Shown here: in pieces, positions 48,083-57,428 of the stretch
Layout of the letters: every line of letters begins with the position of its first letter
Numbering within the stretch: the stretch's first letter is position 1
Origin: Streptomyces sp. R21
GTDB taxonomy: Bacteria > Actinomycetota > Actinomycetes > Streptomycetales > Streptomycetaceae
Direction of reading: 5' to 3'
NCBI RefSeq assembly: GCF_041051975.1
Contig: NZ_CP163435.1
Location: 6,055,001 to 6,119,000, forward strand
Length of the DNA: 64,000 bases
Made by a program: the position numbers and the translations under genes
Notes under the pieces: generated by a model
Databases searched by the model: none
The model's input: the letters and a program-made list of their open reading frames with translations, nothing else
Told to the model about the DNA's origin: nothing

Positions 48083-50295
48083 GACGAGGTGAGCTGGTCG
48101 TGGGTGGCGCGTACGGGCGCCGGGACGGAGACCGGCTCCGCGACCTGCTCGCCGAGCATCAGCCGCCGTACCACCCGTTCGGCTGCCTTTCCGTCGTCGA
48201 ACTGGCAGAACCGCGCCCGGAATCCGGCCCGCTGCCGCGCCGACTCCGCGTCCTGCCAGGCTCCGGACGCGAACAGCCATGCCAACTCCCGGTAGGAGTG
48301 CGACACATGACCCGGCGCCTCGGCGGTGATGTCGAAGTACGCGCCGCGGCTCGCCGCGTACGCGCCCCAGTCGTCGGCGTGCACGATGATCGGCCGGTCC
48401 AGGTTGGCGTAGTCGAACATGAGGGCCGAGTAGTCCGTGACCAGGGCGTCGGCGGCGAGCATCAGATCCTCGACGCGCGGCTCGTCCGTCGCGTCCACCA
48501 CGACCCCGCGCCGGTGCAGATCGGCCAGCCCGAGACCGCGCGCGGGCCCGTCCGCGAGCGACGGATGCAGCCGTACGACGAGGGTGGTGCCCTCGCCGAG
48601 GTCGTCGGCGAACCGGGCGAGGTCCACACGGTCGATGTGGCCGCCGCGGATGTAGTCGCGGCGCGTCGGCGCGTACAGCACCACCCGGTGGTCGGCCGGG
48701 ATGGCCAGCCTCGCGCGGACCGCGGCGCCGTCCTCGGCGGTGGCGCGCACGAGCACGTCGTTGCGGGGGCTGCCGGTGCGCAGCGAGGTGAAGTGGCAGG
48801 GGTAGGCACGGTCCCAGACCAGCTCGGAGTGGCGGTTGGCGACCAGGCTGTAGTCCCAGCGGTCCGCGCGGCGCAGCATCTGCGGCACGTCGAAGCCGTG
48901 CCGCGCACCGGGCTTGTCCAGCAGATCGGTACCCATGTATTTGAGCGGGGTGCCCTGGTGGGTGTGGATGTGCACGCTGCCGGGGCGCTTGACCAGCGAG
49001 CCGGGCCAGTTGACGTTGTTGACGAAGTACGTGGCCCGGGCGGTGACCTGGCGGTAGCGCGCCGAGTCCGGGGTGACGTACTCGATGCCGGGCGGCAGCA
49101 GCGGCACCTGCTCCTCGCGCACCACCCACACTCCGCGGATGTGCGGGGCCAGTTCACGCGCCTTGGCATGGACGGCGGCGGGGTCGCCGAGCACCCCGCG
49201 GTGCGAGAACGCCGAGTACACCGCCAGGTTCGGGTCCAGCGCCCGGTGTTCGTGCAGGCTCGACCAGCTCCGTTTGATCCGCCCGGTGGCCGCCTTGCGC
49301 ACCTGCTGCCGCCGCTGCCCGAGCCCCTTGGCGACGCGGGCCGCCTGCCGCAGGGAGCGGTATCCGGCGTAACCGCCCGTCAGGACGCGCAGTTCGCGGG
49401 GCACCGGTCCCTGCGGCCGGTGCTTGCGGAACAGCGCGGCGGTCAGGCGGAAGAACTCGGCCTTGTCACAGGCGGGCAGCCGGTCCGGCTTGGAGAGGAT
49501 GTCGAGGCAGTGCTCGCCCATCTTGCGGTGCAGATACGGGCGCCAACTCGCCAGCTCAGGGCGGGAGTCGACGAAGGCGAAGACCCGCTCGTACTGCTCG
49601 TGGATGTCGAAGTGCTTGCGGCTGGTGGTGGACAGGATGTTTCCCTGACGGCGCTGCCGGTAGTTCAGACAGATCCGGTCGAGCGTGGCGATCCGCTCAG
49701 CGCTGAGCATTACGGGGAACGTCCAGGGCGTGTCCTCGTAGTAGCCCGGCGGGAACGCGAAGCCGTGCCGCTGGACGAAGTCGCGGCGGTACACCTTGTT
49801 CCACACGACCATCAACAGTTCGAGGATCTCGGGGTGTTCGGCCACGGTGAAGGTCCCGGCGGAGCCCTCCGCGAGCACCCGCGCGAGCACGTTCCTGCGG
49901 GTGCCGCCCCACCAGTAGGTGCGCGCGTAGTCGAATACGAGGACGTCGGGGTCGTCCGGGTCGGCACTCTCCGCGAGCCGGTCGGCCATCGCGCGCAGCG
50001 CGCCCGGCGTGAGCGTGTCGTCGCTGTCGAGGAAGAAGAGGAAGTCCCCGGTGGCGTACGGCATTCCGGCGTTGCGGGCCCGGCCGAGCCCCACGTTCTC
50101 CGGCAGGTGCAGCACCCGCACGCGCGGGTCGCGGGCCGCGTACTCGTCGAGGATCGCGCCGCAGCCGTCCGGCGAGCAGTCGTTCACGGCGATCACCTCG
50201 ATGTCCGTGAACGACTGCGCAAGGACCGAGTCGAGGCACTCGCGCAGAAAGCCCTGCACCTTGAAGACGGGGACGATGACGCTGAAGCGGGGCAC
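48079..50295 (-). CDS. GT2-CDP-glycerol glycerophosphotransferase fusion, paralogue 1
   Basis: This 738-residue cytosolic fusion has a GT2 domain at about 1-230 (MPRFSVIVPVFKVQGFLRE, VNDCSPDG, LDSDDTLTPG) and a CDP-glycerol:polyol-phosphate glycerophosphotransferase domain at about 370-715 (HQGTPLKYMG, SPRNDVL, APTRRDY, TDYSALMFDYANLDRP). The second half resembles TagF/TagB enzymes that add glycerol-phosphate to wall teichoic acid. The GTG start at 50295 is 5 nt after the stop of paralogue 2, so they are co-expressed. Such fusions take part in wall teichoic acid or spore-wall polymer synthesis in streptomycetes. Confidence 0.92.
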   Translation of the reverse strand: MPRFSVIVPVFKVQGFLRECLDSVLAQSFTDIEVIAVNDCSPDGCGAILDEYAARDPRVRVLHLPENVGLGRARNAGMPYATGDFLFFLDSDDTLTPGALRAMADRLAESADPDDPDVLVFDYARTYWWGGTRRNVLARVLAEGSAGTFTVAEHPEILELLMVVWNKVYRRDFVQRHGFAFPPGYYEDTPWTFPVMLSAERIATLDRICLNYRQRRQGNILSTTSRKHFDIHEQYERVFAFVDSRPELASWRPYLHRKMGEHCLDILSKPDRLPACDKAEFFRLTAALFRKHRPQGPVPRELRVLTGGYAGYRSLRQAARVAKGLGQRRQQVRKAATGRIKRSWSSLHEHRALDPNLAVYSAFSHRGVLGDPAAVHAKARELAPHIRGVWVVREEQVPLLPPGIEYVTPDSARYRQVTARATYFVNNVNWPGSLVKRPGSVHIHTHQGTPLKYMGTDLLDKPGARHGFDVPQMLRRADRWDYSLVANRHSELVWDRAYPCHFTSLRTGSPRNDVLVRATAEDGAAVRARLAIPADHRVVLYAPTRRDYIRGGHIDRVDLARFADDLGEGTTLVVRLHPSLADGPARGLGLADLHRRGVVVDATDEPRVEDLMLAADALVTDYSALMFDYANLDRPIIVHADDWGAYAASRGAYFDITAEAPGHVSHSYRELAWLFASGAWQDAESARQRAGFRARFCQFDDGKAAERVVRRLMLGEQVAEPVSVPAPVRATHDQLTSS

Positions 50296-50300
50296 GGGAC

Positions 50301-52511
50301 TCAGTTCCTTACGAGGGTCGTCGCGGCGGGGGCGGGGGTGCGCTCGGCGAGGGGGAGCACCGGTGGGATCGCCTCGGGCGGCTCGCCCAGCAGCACCCGC
50401 CGTACGACCCGTTCGGCGGCCCTTCCGTCGTCGAACTGGCAGAACCGCTCACGGAATCGGGCCCGCAGCGCGGTCGCCTCGGCGTCCGCGTAGGAGCCGT
50501 CGCGGAAGGCGCGCGCCAGTTCCTCGGGGGTACGGACCACCGGTCCCGGTGGCGCCTCCATCAGGTCGAAGTAGACGCCCCGCGTCTCCCGGTAGACCTC
50601 CCAGTCGTCGGCGTACACGACGATCGGCCGGTCGAGGTTGGCGTAGTCGAACATGATCGACGAGTAGTCGGTGACCAGTGCGTCGGCTGCCAGGCACACG
50701 TCCTCCGAGGAGCGGTGCCGCGTCACGTCGATGATCCGGCCGCTGCTCCTGCGGGCGCCCTGGTCGTAGAAGTAGTGGGCGCGCAGCAGGACCACGAAGT
50801 CCTCGCCGGCCGCCTCGCAGAACTCCTCCAGGTCGAGGCGGGCGTCGAAACCGGTGGTGTAGTCGCGGTGCGTGGGCGCGTAGAGGAGGGCCCGCTTGCC
50901 CTCGGGGACGCCGAGAGAGCGCCGCAGACGGGCCACGTCGTCGGCGGTCGCCGTGTAGTACACGTCGTTGCGCGGATAGCCGTACTCCAGGGCCTCGTAC
51001 GAGCCCGGGAAGGCGCGCTCCCACATCTCCGTGGAGTGCCGGTTGGAGGAGAGGTTGTAGTCCCAGCGGTCCACACGGGTCAGCAGCTTGGTGAAGCTGC
51101 CGGTCGCGGCCGCCACCACCGGGTACGTCGACTGGTCCACGCCCATCTTCTTCAGGGGCGTGCCGTGCTGCGTCTGTACGTGCACGCTGCCGGGGCGTTT
51201 GACGACCGCGTCCGCGAAGTTGGCGTTGTTCACCAGGTACTTGGCGCGGGCCAGCGCCTCCCAGGCGCGGCGGCTGCCGATCACCGCGTGGTCGATGCCC
51301 TCGGGAAGCGACTCCACCGCCTCCGGCTCGACCAGGAACACCGAGCGGATGTGCGGGGCGAGTTCACGGGCCTTGGCGTGGATCGCGGCCGGGCTGCAGG
51401 CGTAACCGCGGCCCCAGTACGCGCAGTACACGGCGAGGTTCTCGTCGAGGGGGCGGCGCAGCTGCGCCGCGTACATACCGCGCGTGCGCAGCAGCCGGGG
51501 GCGCGGCAGCCCCGAAGCGGCCCTCGTCAGGGCCTTGTTGGTGCCGCGCAGCGCCCGGAACGCGCTGTACGCGCCGGTCGCCAGCAGCCGGTGCTGCACG
51601 CCGAGACTCCCTGCCGGGGGACGGAACCCGGCCGGGCGGTGGCGCCGGTGGAGCCGGCCCGCGCGCCGGAAGAAGGCCCGGCGACGGCCCGCGGGAAGGC
51701 GCTGCGGGGTGGCCGCCGTCTTGAGGGCGATCGTGAAGAGATGCTCGAACAGCGGCCTCAACCGCGCGGCGGGCAGGCACTGTTCGTGGGCCCGGGTGAG
51801 CACCAGGTCGATGTGGTCGAGGAGTTCGAGCTGGTGCTCACCGGGAGAGTTGAGCCGGCTGCCCTGCCGCCGCAGCAGATGCCGTACGACGACCTGCCGC
51901 AGCACCGCCATGCGGCCGGCCGCCAGCGTCACCAGACCGCCCCAGCCCAGGTCGGTGAAGTGGCCCTCGGGAAAGGCGAGTCGGTGATCGACGAGGAACG
52001 CGCGACGGTAGGCGGCACTCCACGCCGGCAGACGTACGCCCGTCAGCTGCGGGGCCTTGTCGGGGGTGAACGAACCGGTGGGCGCCTTCTCGAAGAGGAC
52101 CGCGGTCGGCTCGCTCGGCTCGCCCTCCCACCAGTGCACCCGCTCGTGCCCGAAGTAGAGGACGTCCACGTCGTCTCGCGACTCGTCGCGCAGCCGGGCC
52201 TCCAGAGCCCCCAGCGCGCCCGGCGTCAGCACGTCGTCGCCGTCGAGGAAGAGCACGAACGTGCCGCTCGCCGCCCCCAGTCCCGTGTTGCGCGCCGCGC
52301 CCAGCCCCTCCGACGGTGGCGAGTGCACCGGGGCGACCCGGGTGTCCCGGGCCGCGTACTCGGCGGCGACGGACCACGCCGGGGCGTCCGGCGCGTCGCA
52401 GACCGGGATCAGCTCGAAGTCGGCGAAGGACTGCGCGAGCACCGAGTCCAGCGCCAGGGACAGCCGCCCCGCGACGCCGTGGGTGGGAACGATGATGCTG
52501 AAGCGGGGCAT
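50301..52511 (-). CDS. GT2-CDP-glycerol glycerophosphotransferase fusion, paralogue 2
   Basis: This 736-residue fusion shares the layout of paralogue 1 (MPRFSIIVPTHGVAG; QHGTPLKKMG; YPRNDVYY; TDYSSIMFDYANLDRP). Its GT2 half is divergent: the usual ND-x-SPD segment reads CDAPDAPAWS, although the LDGDD motif remains, so the sugar specificity may be changed or the domain weakened. The polymerase half looks intact. ATG 52511 has weak GGAG-like bases upstream, and 215 nt separate it from paralogue 3. Confidence 0.9.
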   Translation of the reverse strand: MPRFSIIVPTHGVAGRLSLALDSVLAQSFADFELIPVCDAPDAPAWSVAAEYAARDTRVAPVHSPPSEGLGAARNTGLGAASGTFVLFLDGDDVLTPGALGALEARLRDESRDDVDVLYFGHERVHWWEGEPSEPTAVLFEKAPTGSFTPDKAPQLTGVRLPAWSAAYRRAFLVDHRLAFPEGHFTDLGWGGLVTLAAGRMAVLRQVVVRHLLRRQGSRLNSPGEHQLELLDHIDLVLTRAHEQCLPAARLRPLFEHLFTIALKTAATPQRLPAGRRRAFFRRAGRLHRRHRPAGFRPPAGSLGVQHRLLATGAYSAFRALRGTNKALTRAASGLPRPRLLRTRGMYAAQLRRPLDENLAVYCAYWGRGYACSPAAIHAKARELAPHIRSVFLVEPEAVESLPEGIDHAVIGSRRAWEALARAKYLVNNANFADAVVKRPGSVHVQTQHGTPLKKMGVDQSTYPVVAAATGSFTKLLTRVDRWDYNLSSNRHSTEMWERAFPGSYEALEYGYPRNDVYYTATADDVARLRRSLGVPEGKRALLYAPTHRDYTTGFDARLDLEEFCEAAGEDFVVLLRAHYFYDQGARRSSGRIIDVTRHRSSEDVCLAADALVTDYSSIMFDYANLDRPIVVYADDWEVYRETRGVYFDLMEAPPGPVVRTPEELARAFRDGSYADAEATALRARFRERFCQFDDGRAAERVVRRVLLGEPPEAIPPVLPLAERTPAPAATTLVRN

Positions 52512-52666
52512 TCTGCTCTTTCTCTGGAGCGGGTCGGGAAGGGCCGGTGTCAGCCGCGAGGACGGCGGCCGGGGCGCCCGGCCGGTCGCCAGGTCGCGGG
52601 TCGCGTGGGGGTCGGCCGCGACGGGCTGGAGGGCATGCGTACTCCGGATCGGTAACTCAGGAACGG

Positions 52667-52720
52667 GGGAGGCCAGGGAGGCCAGGGAGGCCAGAGAGGT
52701 CGGAGAGGCCAGGGAGGTGC
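52667..52720. repeat. 9-bp tandem repeat between TagF-like genes
   Basis: Six 9-nt units related to GGGAGGCCA (three exact, then GAGAGGTCG, GAGAGGCCA, GGGAGGTGC) lie just beyond the stop of paralogue 3. Non-coding; probably slippage-prone. Confidence 0.8.
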
Positions 52721-52726
52721 ACGGGG

Positions 52727-54994
52727 TCAGAGGCTTTCGGTGACGGGGACGGCGGTGCCGGGCGGCGGCACGCTGGCGAGGGGCGCGACCGGACGGGCCG
52801 CTGCGGCCGACGGCACCGGGTGGCGCTCGGCCAGGGGCACGACCGGCGGGAGCCCCGTCGTCTCGCCCAGCACGACATGGCGGACCACCCGCTCGGCGGC
52901 GCGCCCGTCGTCGTAGGCGCAGAAGCGCTCACGGAACGCGGTCCGCAGCTGTGTGGAGCGCGAGCCGCGCCAGTGGCCGGTCGCGAAGATGTCGATCAGC
53001 TCGTCCTCGTTGCGCGCGACCGCGCCCGGCGGGAAGGCGCGCACGTCGAAGTAGGTGCCGCGGGCCGCCTCGTACGCCTCCCAGTCGTCCGTGTGGACCA
53101 CGATCGGCCGGTCGAGGCCCGCGTAGTCGAACATCAGCGACGAGTAGTCGGTGACCAGCGCGTCCGAGGCGAGAGCGAGCGACTCGATGCTCGGGTGACC
53201 GGACACATCGATGAGGCGGCCCCCGGCCGCCCGCGTCAGCGGCGCGTCGTACGAGGGGTGGGCGCGGGTCAGCACCACGAAGCGCGGGCCGAGTTGGCGC
53301 AGCACCCGCTCCAGGTCGAGGGTGAGGCGTTGGGAGCGGCGGTAGTCGCGGTACGTCGGCGCGTACAGGATCGCCACCGCGTCCTCGGGGATGCCCAGCG
53401 ACTCGCGCAGCCGCGCCACGTCCGCCGAAGTGGCTTGCAGGAACACGTCGTTGCGGGGGAGGCCGTACTCCAGTGTCGTGAAGCCGGACGGGAAGACGCG
53501 CTCCCACACCAGGGTGGAGTGGCGGTTGGCGGACAGGCAGTAGTCCCAGGTGTCGGCGGAGCGCAGCAGCTCCGCGAAGTCCGTGTCGCGCGCGGCCGCC
53601 GGGCGGTCCTGAAGGTCGAGGCCCATGCGCTTGAGCGGGGTGCCGTGATGCGTCTGGATCATGATCTGGCCGGGGCGTTTGACCATCCCGCGCTCGAACC
53701 CGACGTTGTTCACCAGGTACTTGGAGCGGGCGAGCGCCGTCCAGTACGCGGCCGAGCCGGGCCGCAGCCTGCGCGTCGACGCCGGGATCGTGTGGTGGTG
53801 CTCGGGGCGCGCGATCCACGCGGTGCGGATCTTCGGCGCGAACGTGCGGAACGCGGACTCCAGCGCGCCCGGGTTACAGCCGTGACCGCGGCCCCGGTGG
53901 CTGGAGAAGACGGCGCGGTCGGCGCGCAGCGGGAGGCGGAGCTGGATGAGGTAGTGCAGGTGGAGGGCCGCGTCGCGGGTCCGGCGCAGTACGGCCGAGG
54001 TGACCTTCAGCGTCCGTCCGCGCAGGCGGGATCCGAGCGACAGGAGGCGGTACGTGCGGTGGCTGCCGAGCCGGACCAGGGCGTGCCGCAGCCGGACGTG
54101 CGGGCGGACGCCGGCGCCCGGTGTGCGGTAACGGGCGTAGTGGGCACGGGCCTTGCGCAGGAACTCGGTGCGGGTACCGCGCGGCAGCCGGTCACGCCGG
54201 GTGAACACCGTCGCGATGTGGTCGACCATGCGGCGGAACAGCACCGGCCGCCAGTGCGCCAGTTCCGGGTGCGCGTCGACGTACGCGAAGACCCGGTCGT
54301 ACTGCTCGAAGACGTCGAAGTGCCCCCGGCTGGTGGTGCCGAGGATGTTGCCCCGGCGGCGCTGCCGGTAGTGCACGCACACCCGGTCGAGGGTCGCGAT
54401 GGTCTCCGCGCTCAGCAGCACCGGGTAGGTCCACGGGGTGTCCTCGTAGTAGCCGGGCGGGAAGGCGAAGCCCTGGCGTTCGACGAACTCCCGCCGGTAC
54501 ACCTTGTTCCAGACCACCATCAGGACGGTGAGCAGCCCCGGACGGTCGTCGAGCCGGAACGGCGCCGGGCCCTGCTCGGTCAGTTGGCCGGCGAGCTGGT
54601 TGCGGCGGGTCTCGCCCGACCAGTACGTGCGTGCGTAGTCGTAGACCAGGACGTCGGGTTCGGACGTCTCCTTCAGCCGGTCGGCGATCGCGCGCAGCGC
54701 GTCCGGGGTGAGGGTGTCGTCGCCGTCCAGGAAGACCAGGTAGTCGCCGCTCGCGCACTCCAGACCCGCGTTACGGGCGCGCCCCAGGCCGACGTTCTCG
54801 GGCAGGTGCACCGGCCGTACGCGGGCGTCGCGGGCCGCGAACTCGTCGATGATCGCGCCGCACGCGTCGGGCGACCGGTCGTCCACCGCGATGAGTTCGA
54901 GATCCGGGTACGACTGCCCGAGGACCGATTCCAGGCATTCGTGCAGGTATGCCTGAACCTTGAAGGCGGGGACGATGACACTGAACCTGGGCAA
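52727..54994 (-). CDS. GT2-CDP-glycerol glycerophosphotransferase fusion, paralogue 3
   Basis: This 755-residue fusion has a GT2 domain (LPRFSVIVPAFKVQAYLHE, VDDRSPDACG, LDGDDTLTPD) and a TagF-type domain (HHGTPLKRMG, LPRNDVF, APTYRDYRRS, TDYSSLMFDYAGLDRP), closest to paralogue 1. TTG 54994 is chosen because it aligns exactly with the MPRFS start of the two paralogues; ATG 55021 would add 9 residues. An Ala/Pro-rich tail follows the catalytic part. It is the first gene of a five-gene minus-strand series of polymer synthesis genes. Confidence 0.88.
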   Translation of the reverse strand: MPRFSVIVPAFKVQAYLHECLESVLGQSYPDLELIAVDDRSPDACGAIIDEFAARDARVRPVHLPENVGLGRARNAGLECASGDYLVFLDGDDTLTPDALRAIADRLKETSEPDVLVYDYARTYWSGETRRNQLAGQLTEQGPAPFRLDDRPGLLTVLMVVWNKVYRREFVERQGFAFPPGYYEDTPWTYPVLLSAETIATLDRVCVHYRQRRRGNILGTTSRGHFDVFEQYDRVFAYVDAHPELAHWRPVLFRRMVDHIATVFTRRDRLPRGTRTEFLRKARAHYARYRTPGAGVRPHVRLRHALVRLGSHRTYRLLSLGSRLRGRTLKVTSAVLRRTRDAALHLHYLIQLRLPLRADRAVFSSHRGRGHGCNPGALESAFRTFAPKIRTAWIARPEHHHTIPASTRRLRPGSAAYWTALARSKYLVNNVGFERGMVKRPGQIMIQTHHGTPLKRMGLDLQDRPAAARDTDFAELLRSADTWDYCLSANRHSTLVWERVFPSGFTTLEYGLPRNDVFLQATSADVARLRESLGIPEDAVAILYAPTYRDYRRSQRLTLDLERVLRQLGPRFVVLTRAHPSYDAPLTRAAGGRLIDVSGHPSIESLALASDALVTDYSSLMFDYAGLDRPIVVHTDDWEAYEAARGTYFDVRAFPPGAVARNEDELIDIFATGHWRGSRSTQLRTAFRERFCAYDDGRAAERVVRHVVLGETTGLPPVVPLAERHPVPSAAAARPVAPLASVPPPGTAVPVTESL

Positions 54995-55095
54995 GGGACA
55001 TCCATGGGTCGGCGCGGGCATACCTGCCCGGGAACGACCTGTGGGCCGATCTGGTTACGTGGGATGCGGCATACGGGGGGATTCGGGGTGAACGT

Positions 55096-55127
55096 GAGAG
55101 GGCGGGCCGGTTTCGGCCCGCCCTCTC
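55096..55127 (-). terminator. Terminator of the sugar ABC importer operon
   Basis: A perfect 14-bp stem (GAGAGGGCGGGCCG with CGGCCCGCCCTCTC) and a 4-nt loop lie 22 nt beyond the stop of the last importer gene and ahead of the next operon on the same strand. Confidence 0.85.
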
Positions 55128-55148
55128 CAACATGAGTGACAGGTGCGG

Positions 55149-56060
55149 TTACTTCACCGCCCCCGCCATCACGCCGGACACGAACTGCCGCTGGAACGCG
55201 AAGAACACGGCCAGCGGGATCACCATCGAGATGAAGGCACCCGGCGCCAGTACGTCGATGTTGTTGCCGAACTGGCGTACCTGGGTCTGCAGCGCGACCG
55301 TGATCGGCTGGCTGCCCGCGTTGGAGAACACCAGCGCGACCAGCATGTCGTTCCACACCCACAGGAACTGGAAGATGCCGAGGCTCGCGATCGCGGGACC
55401 ACCGAGCGGCATCACGACCCGTACGAACAGGCGCAGTTCACCCGCGCCGTCCAGCCGGGCCGCCTCCAGCAGCTCCCGCGGGATCTCCGCGAAGAAGTTG
55501 CGCAGCAGGAAGATCGCGAAGGGCAGGCCGAAGCCCGTATGGAAGAGGACCACCCCGAAGATCGACCCGAAGATGCCGAGCTTCCCGAAGAGTTCCGCGA
55601 TCGGGATCAGCGCCACCTGCACGGGGACGACCAGCAGACCGACCACGGCCAGGAACCACCAGTCGCGGCCCGGGAACTCCATCCACGCGAAGGCGTAGCC
55701 CGCGAGGGAGCCGATCACCACCACCAGGAGTGTCGCCGGGACCGTGATCAGCACCGTGTTCACCAGGGAGTCGGTGATGTCGCCGTTCTCCAGCAGCTTC
55801 TGGTAGCTGTCCACGGTGAGCTGCGAGGGCTCGCTGAAGACCTTCCACCAGCCGCTCGCGCCCATGTCCTCCGGCTTGCGCAGCGAGGACAGCAGCAGAC
55901 CGATGGTCGGCACCAGCCAGAACAGCCCGACCAGGAGCAGGAAGACGCGCAGGACGCCTCCGCCGATCCGGCCGGTGATCCGTGAACCCAGGGATTCCTT
56001 TGGCCTTACGGCCTCGACGGGTGCCGTCTTCGTCGTGAGATCGCCGGCGTGCGTCGTCAT
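55149..56060 (-). CDS. Carbohydrate ABC importer permease (MalG-like)
   Basis: This 303-residue inner permease subunit has six transmembrane helices. The EAA loop (EAARLDGAGELRLFVRVVMPL) would contact the ATPase. ATG 56060 overlaps the stop of the partner permease as ATGA. No ATPase gene is present; streptomycete sugar importers often share the MsiK ATPase encoded elsewhere. Substrate unknown. Confidence 0.93.
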   Translation of the reverse strand: MTTHAGDLTTKTAPVEAVRPKESLGSRITGRIGGGVLRVFLLLVGLFWLVPTIGLLLSSLRKPEDMGASGWWKVFSEPSQLTVDSYQKLLENGDITDSLVNTVLITVPATLLVVVIGSLAGYAFAWMEFPGRDWWFLAVVGLLVVPVQVALIPIAELFGKLGIFGSIFGVVLFHTGFGLPFAIFLLRNFFAEIPRELLEAARLDGAGELRLFVRVVMPLGGPAIASLGIFQFLWVWNDMLVALVFSNAGSQPITVALQTQVRQFGNNIDVLAPGAFISMVIPLAVFFAFQRQFVSGVMAGAVK

Positions 56061-57421
56061 CGCCGCACCTCCTGCCGCAGACGGCGTACGTTGAACCAGA
56101 TCACCGGGATCACCAGGAGCAGCAGGAACACCGCGATCGCGCTGGCCACGCCCGGTTTGTCCTCGCTGAAGCCCTTGCGGTACAGCTCCAGCGCCAGCAC
56201 GTTCGCGTCGTCCTGGGACGAGCCCGGCGGGATGATGAACACCAGGTCGAAGACCTTCAGCACGTTGATCATCAGCGTGACGACGACGACCGCGAGGACC
56301 GGCGCCAGCAGCGGCACCGTGATCCTGCGGAACACCTGCCACTCGGTGGCGCCGTCCACCCGCGCCGCCTCCAGGAGTTCACGTGGCATGCCGGCGAGCC
56401 CCGCCGCGATGAGCACCATCGCGAACCCCGCCCACATCCAGACGTACGCGCCGATCACGGCCGGGGTGACCAGCGTCGGGCCGAGCCAGTCGACGCCGTT
56501 GTACGGTTCCTTGAAGTTGCTTGCCGGAAGCCGGAGTTGGGCACCGTCAGCCTTCGCGGAGAGCGTGAACGTACCGTCGCCGGCCACCTTCGCCGAGTCC
56601 ACGACCTTCCCGTCCTTGACCGCCTCGACCTTCATGCCCGCGTAGCCCAGCTCGGTCGCGTCCACTTTGCCGAGCTTGCCGACACCCTTGCCCCGCGTGA
56701 AGTCCTGCCAGGCCGTACCGGTGACCTTGCCCGGGTCGGTCGGCGCCTGTACGGCCTTCTTCGCGCTGTCCGGCATCTGGTCGGGGGCGACCCCGAGGAG
56801 CGGGAGCGCCACCGATTCGCCCGTGTGGACAGGGGCCTTGGTGAGGAAACCGCCGCCCGACGGCTGAAGCGGTGACTGGCGGCCCGGGTGCGCCTTCGGG
56901 AACGCCGACGACTCGGCGAACGTGTCGTGCACGCTCACCCACACCGCGTTGGCGGCCCCCTTGTCCGGGTCCTGGTCGTACACCAGCCGGAAGATGATCC
57001 CCGCCGCGAGCATGGAGATCGCCATCGGCATGAAGACGACCAGCTTGAACGCCGTGCCCCAGCTCACCCGTTCGGTCAGCACCGCGAAGATCAGACCGAG
57101 CGCGGTCGAGACCGTCGGCGCGAACACCACCCAGATGATGTTGTTCTTCAGGGCGGTTCGGATGCCGTCGTCCGTGAACAGGGCCTTGTAGTTGTCGATC
57201 CCGGCGAAACCGCTGCCGGAGTTGTTGCCGAAGCTGCGGACCAGTGAGTACCCGATCGGGTAGAGCACGAGCGCGCCGAGCAGCACCAGCGCCGGCAGCA
57301 GGAACAGGGCTGCCACGGTTCTGCGGGTGCCGGTCACGCTCTTGCGTTTGGGTTCCGAAGGAGGAACCGAGGGAGGAGCCGCGGGAGTCCCGGGGGCTCC
57401 TCCCGCCGTGGCCGACGTCAT
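56057..57421 (-). CDS. Carbohydrate ABC importer permease (MalF-like, large extracellular insertion)
   Basis: This 454-residue permease is about 150 residues longer than usual. Helices lie at about 36-58, 95-115 and 126-148, then an insertion at about 150-316 precedes the helix at 317-342 and the EAA loop EAARVDGATEWQVFRRITVPL. The second half of the insertion (about 230-300) has repeated short strands (KVEAVKDGKVV, GTFTLSAKADGAQLRL), suggesting a beta-sandwich. Position and size resemble the P2 loop of E. coli MalF, which contacts the binding protein. ATG 57421 lies 7 nt after the binding-protein stop. Confidence 0.92.
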   Translation of the reverse strand: MTSATAGGAPGTPAAPPSVPPSEPKRKSVTGTRRTVAALFLLPALVLLGALVLYPIGYSLVRSFGNNSGSGFAGIDNYKALFTDDGIRTALKNNIIWVVFAPTVSTALGLIFAVLTERVSWGTAFKLVVFMPMAISMLAAGIIFRLVYDQDPDKGAANAVWVSVHDTFAESSAFPKAHPGRQSPLQPSGGGFLTKAPVHTGESVALPLLGVAPDQMPDSAKKAVQAPTDPGKVTGTAWQDFTRGKGVGKLGKVDATELGYAGMKVEAVKDGKVVDSAKVAGDGTFTLSAKADGAQLRLPASNFKEPYNGVDWLGPTLVTPAVIGAYVWMWAGFAMVLIAAGLAGMPRELLEAARVDGATEWQVFRRITVPLLAPVLAVVVVTLMINVLKVFDLVFIIPPGSSQDDANVLALELYRKGFSEDKPGVASAIAVFLLLLVIPVIWFNVRRLRQEVRR

Positions 57422-57428
57422 CGCCGGA

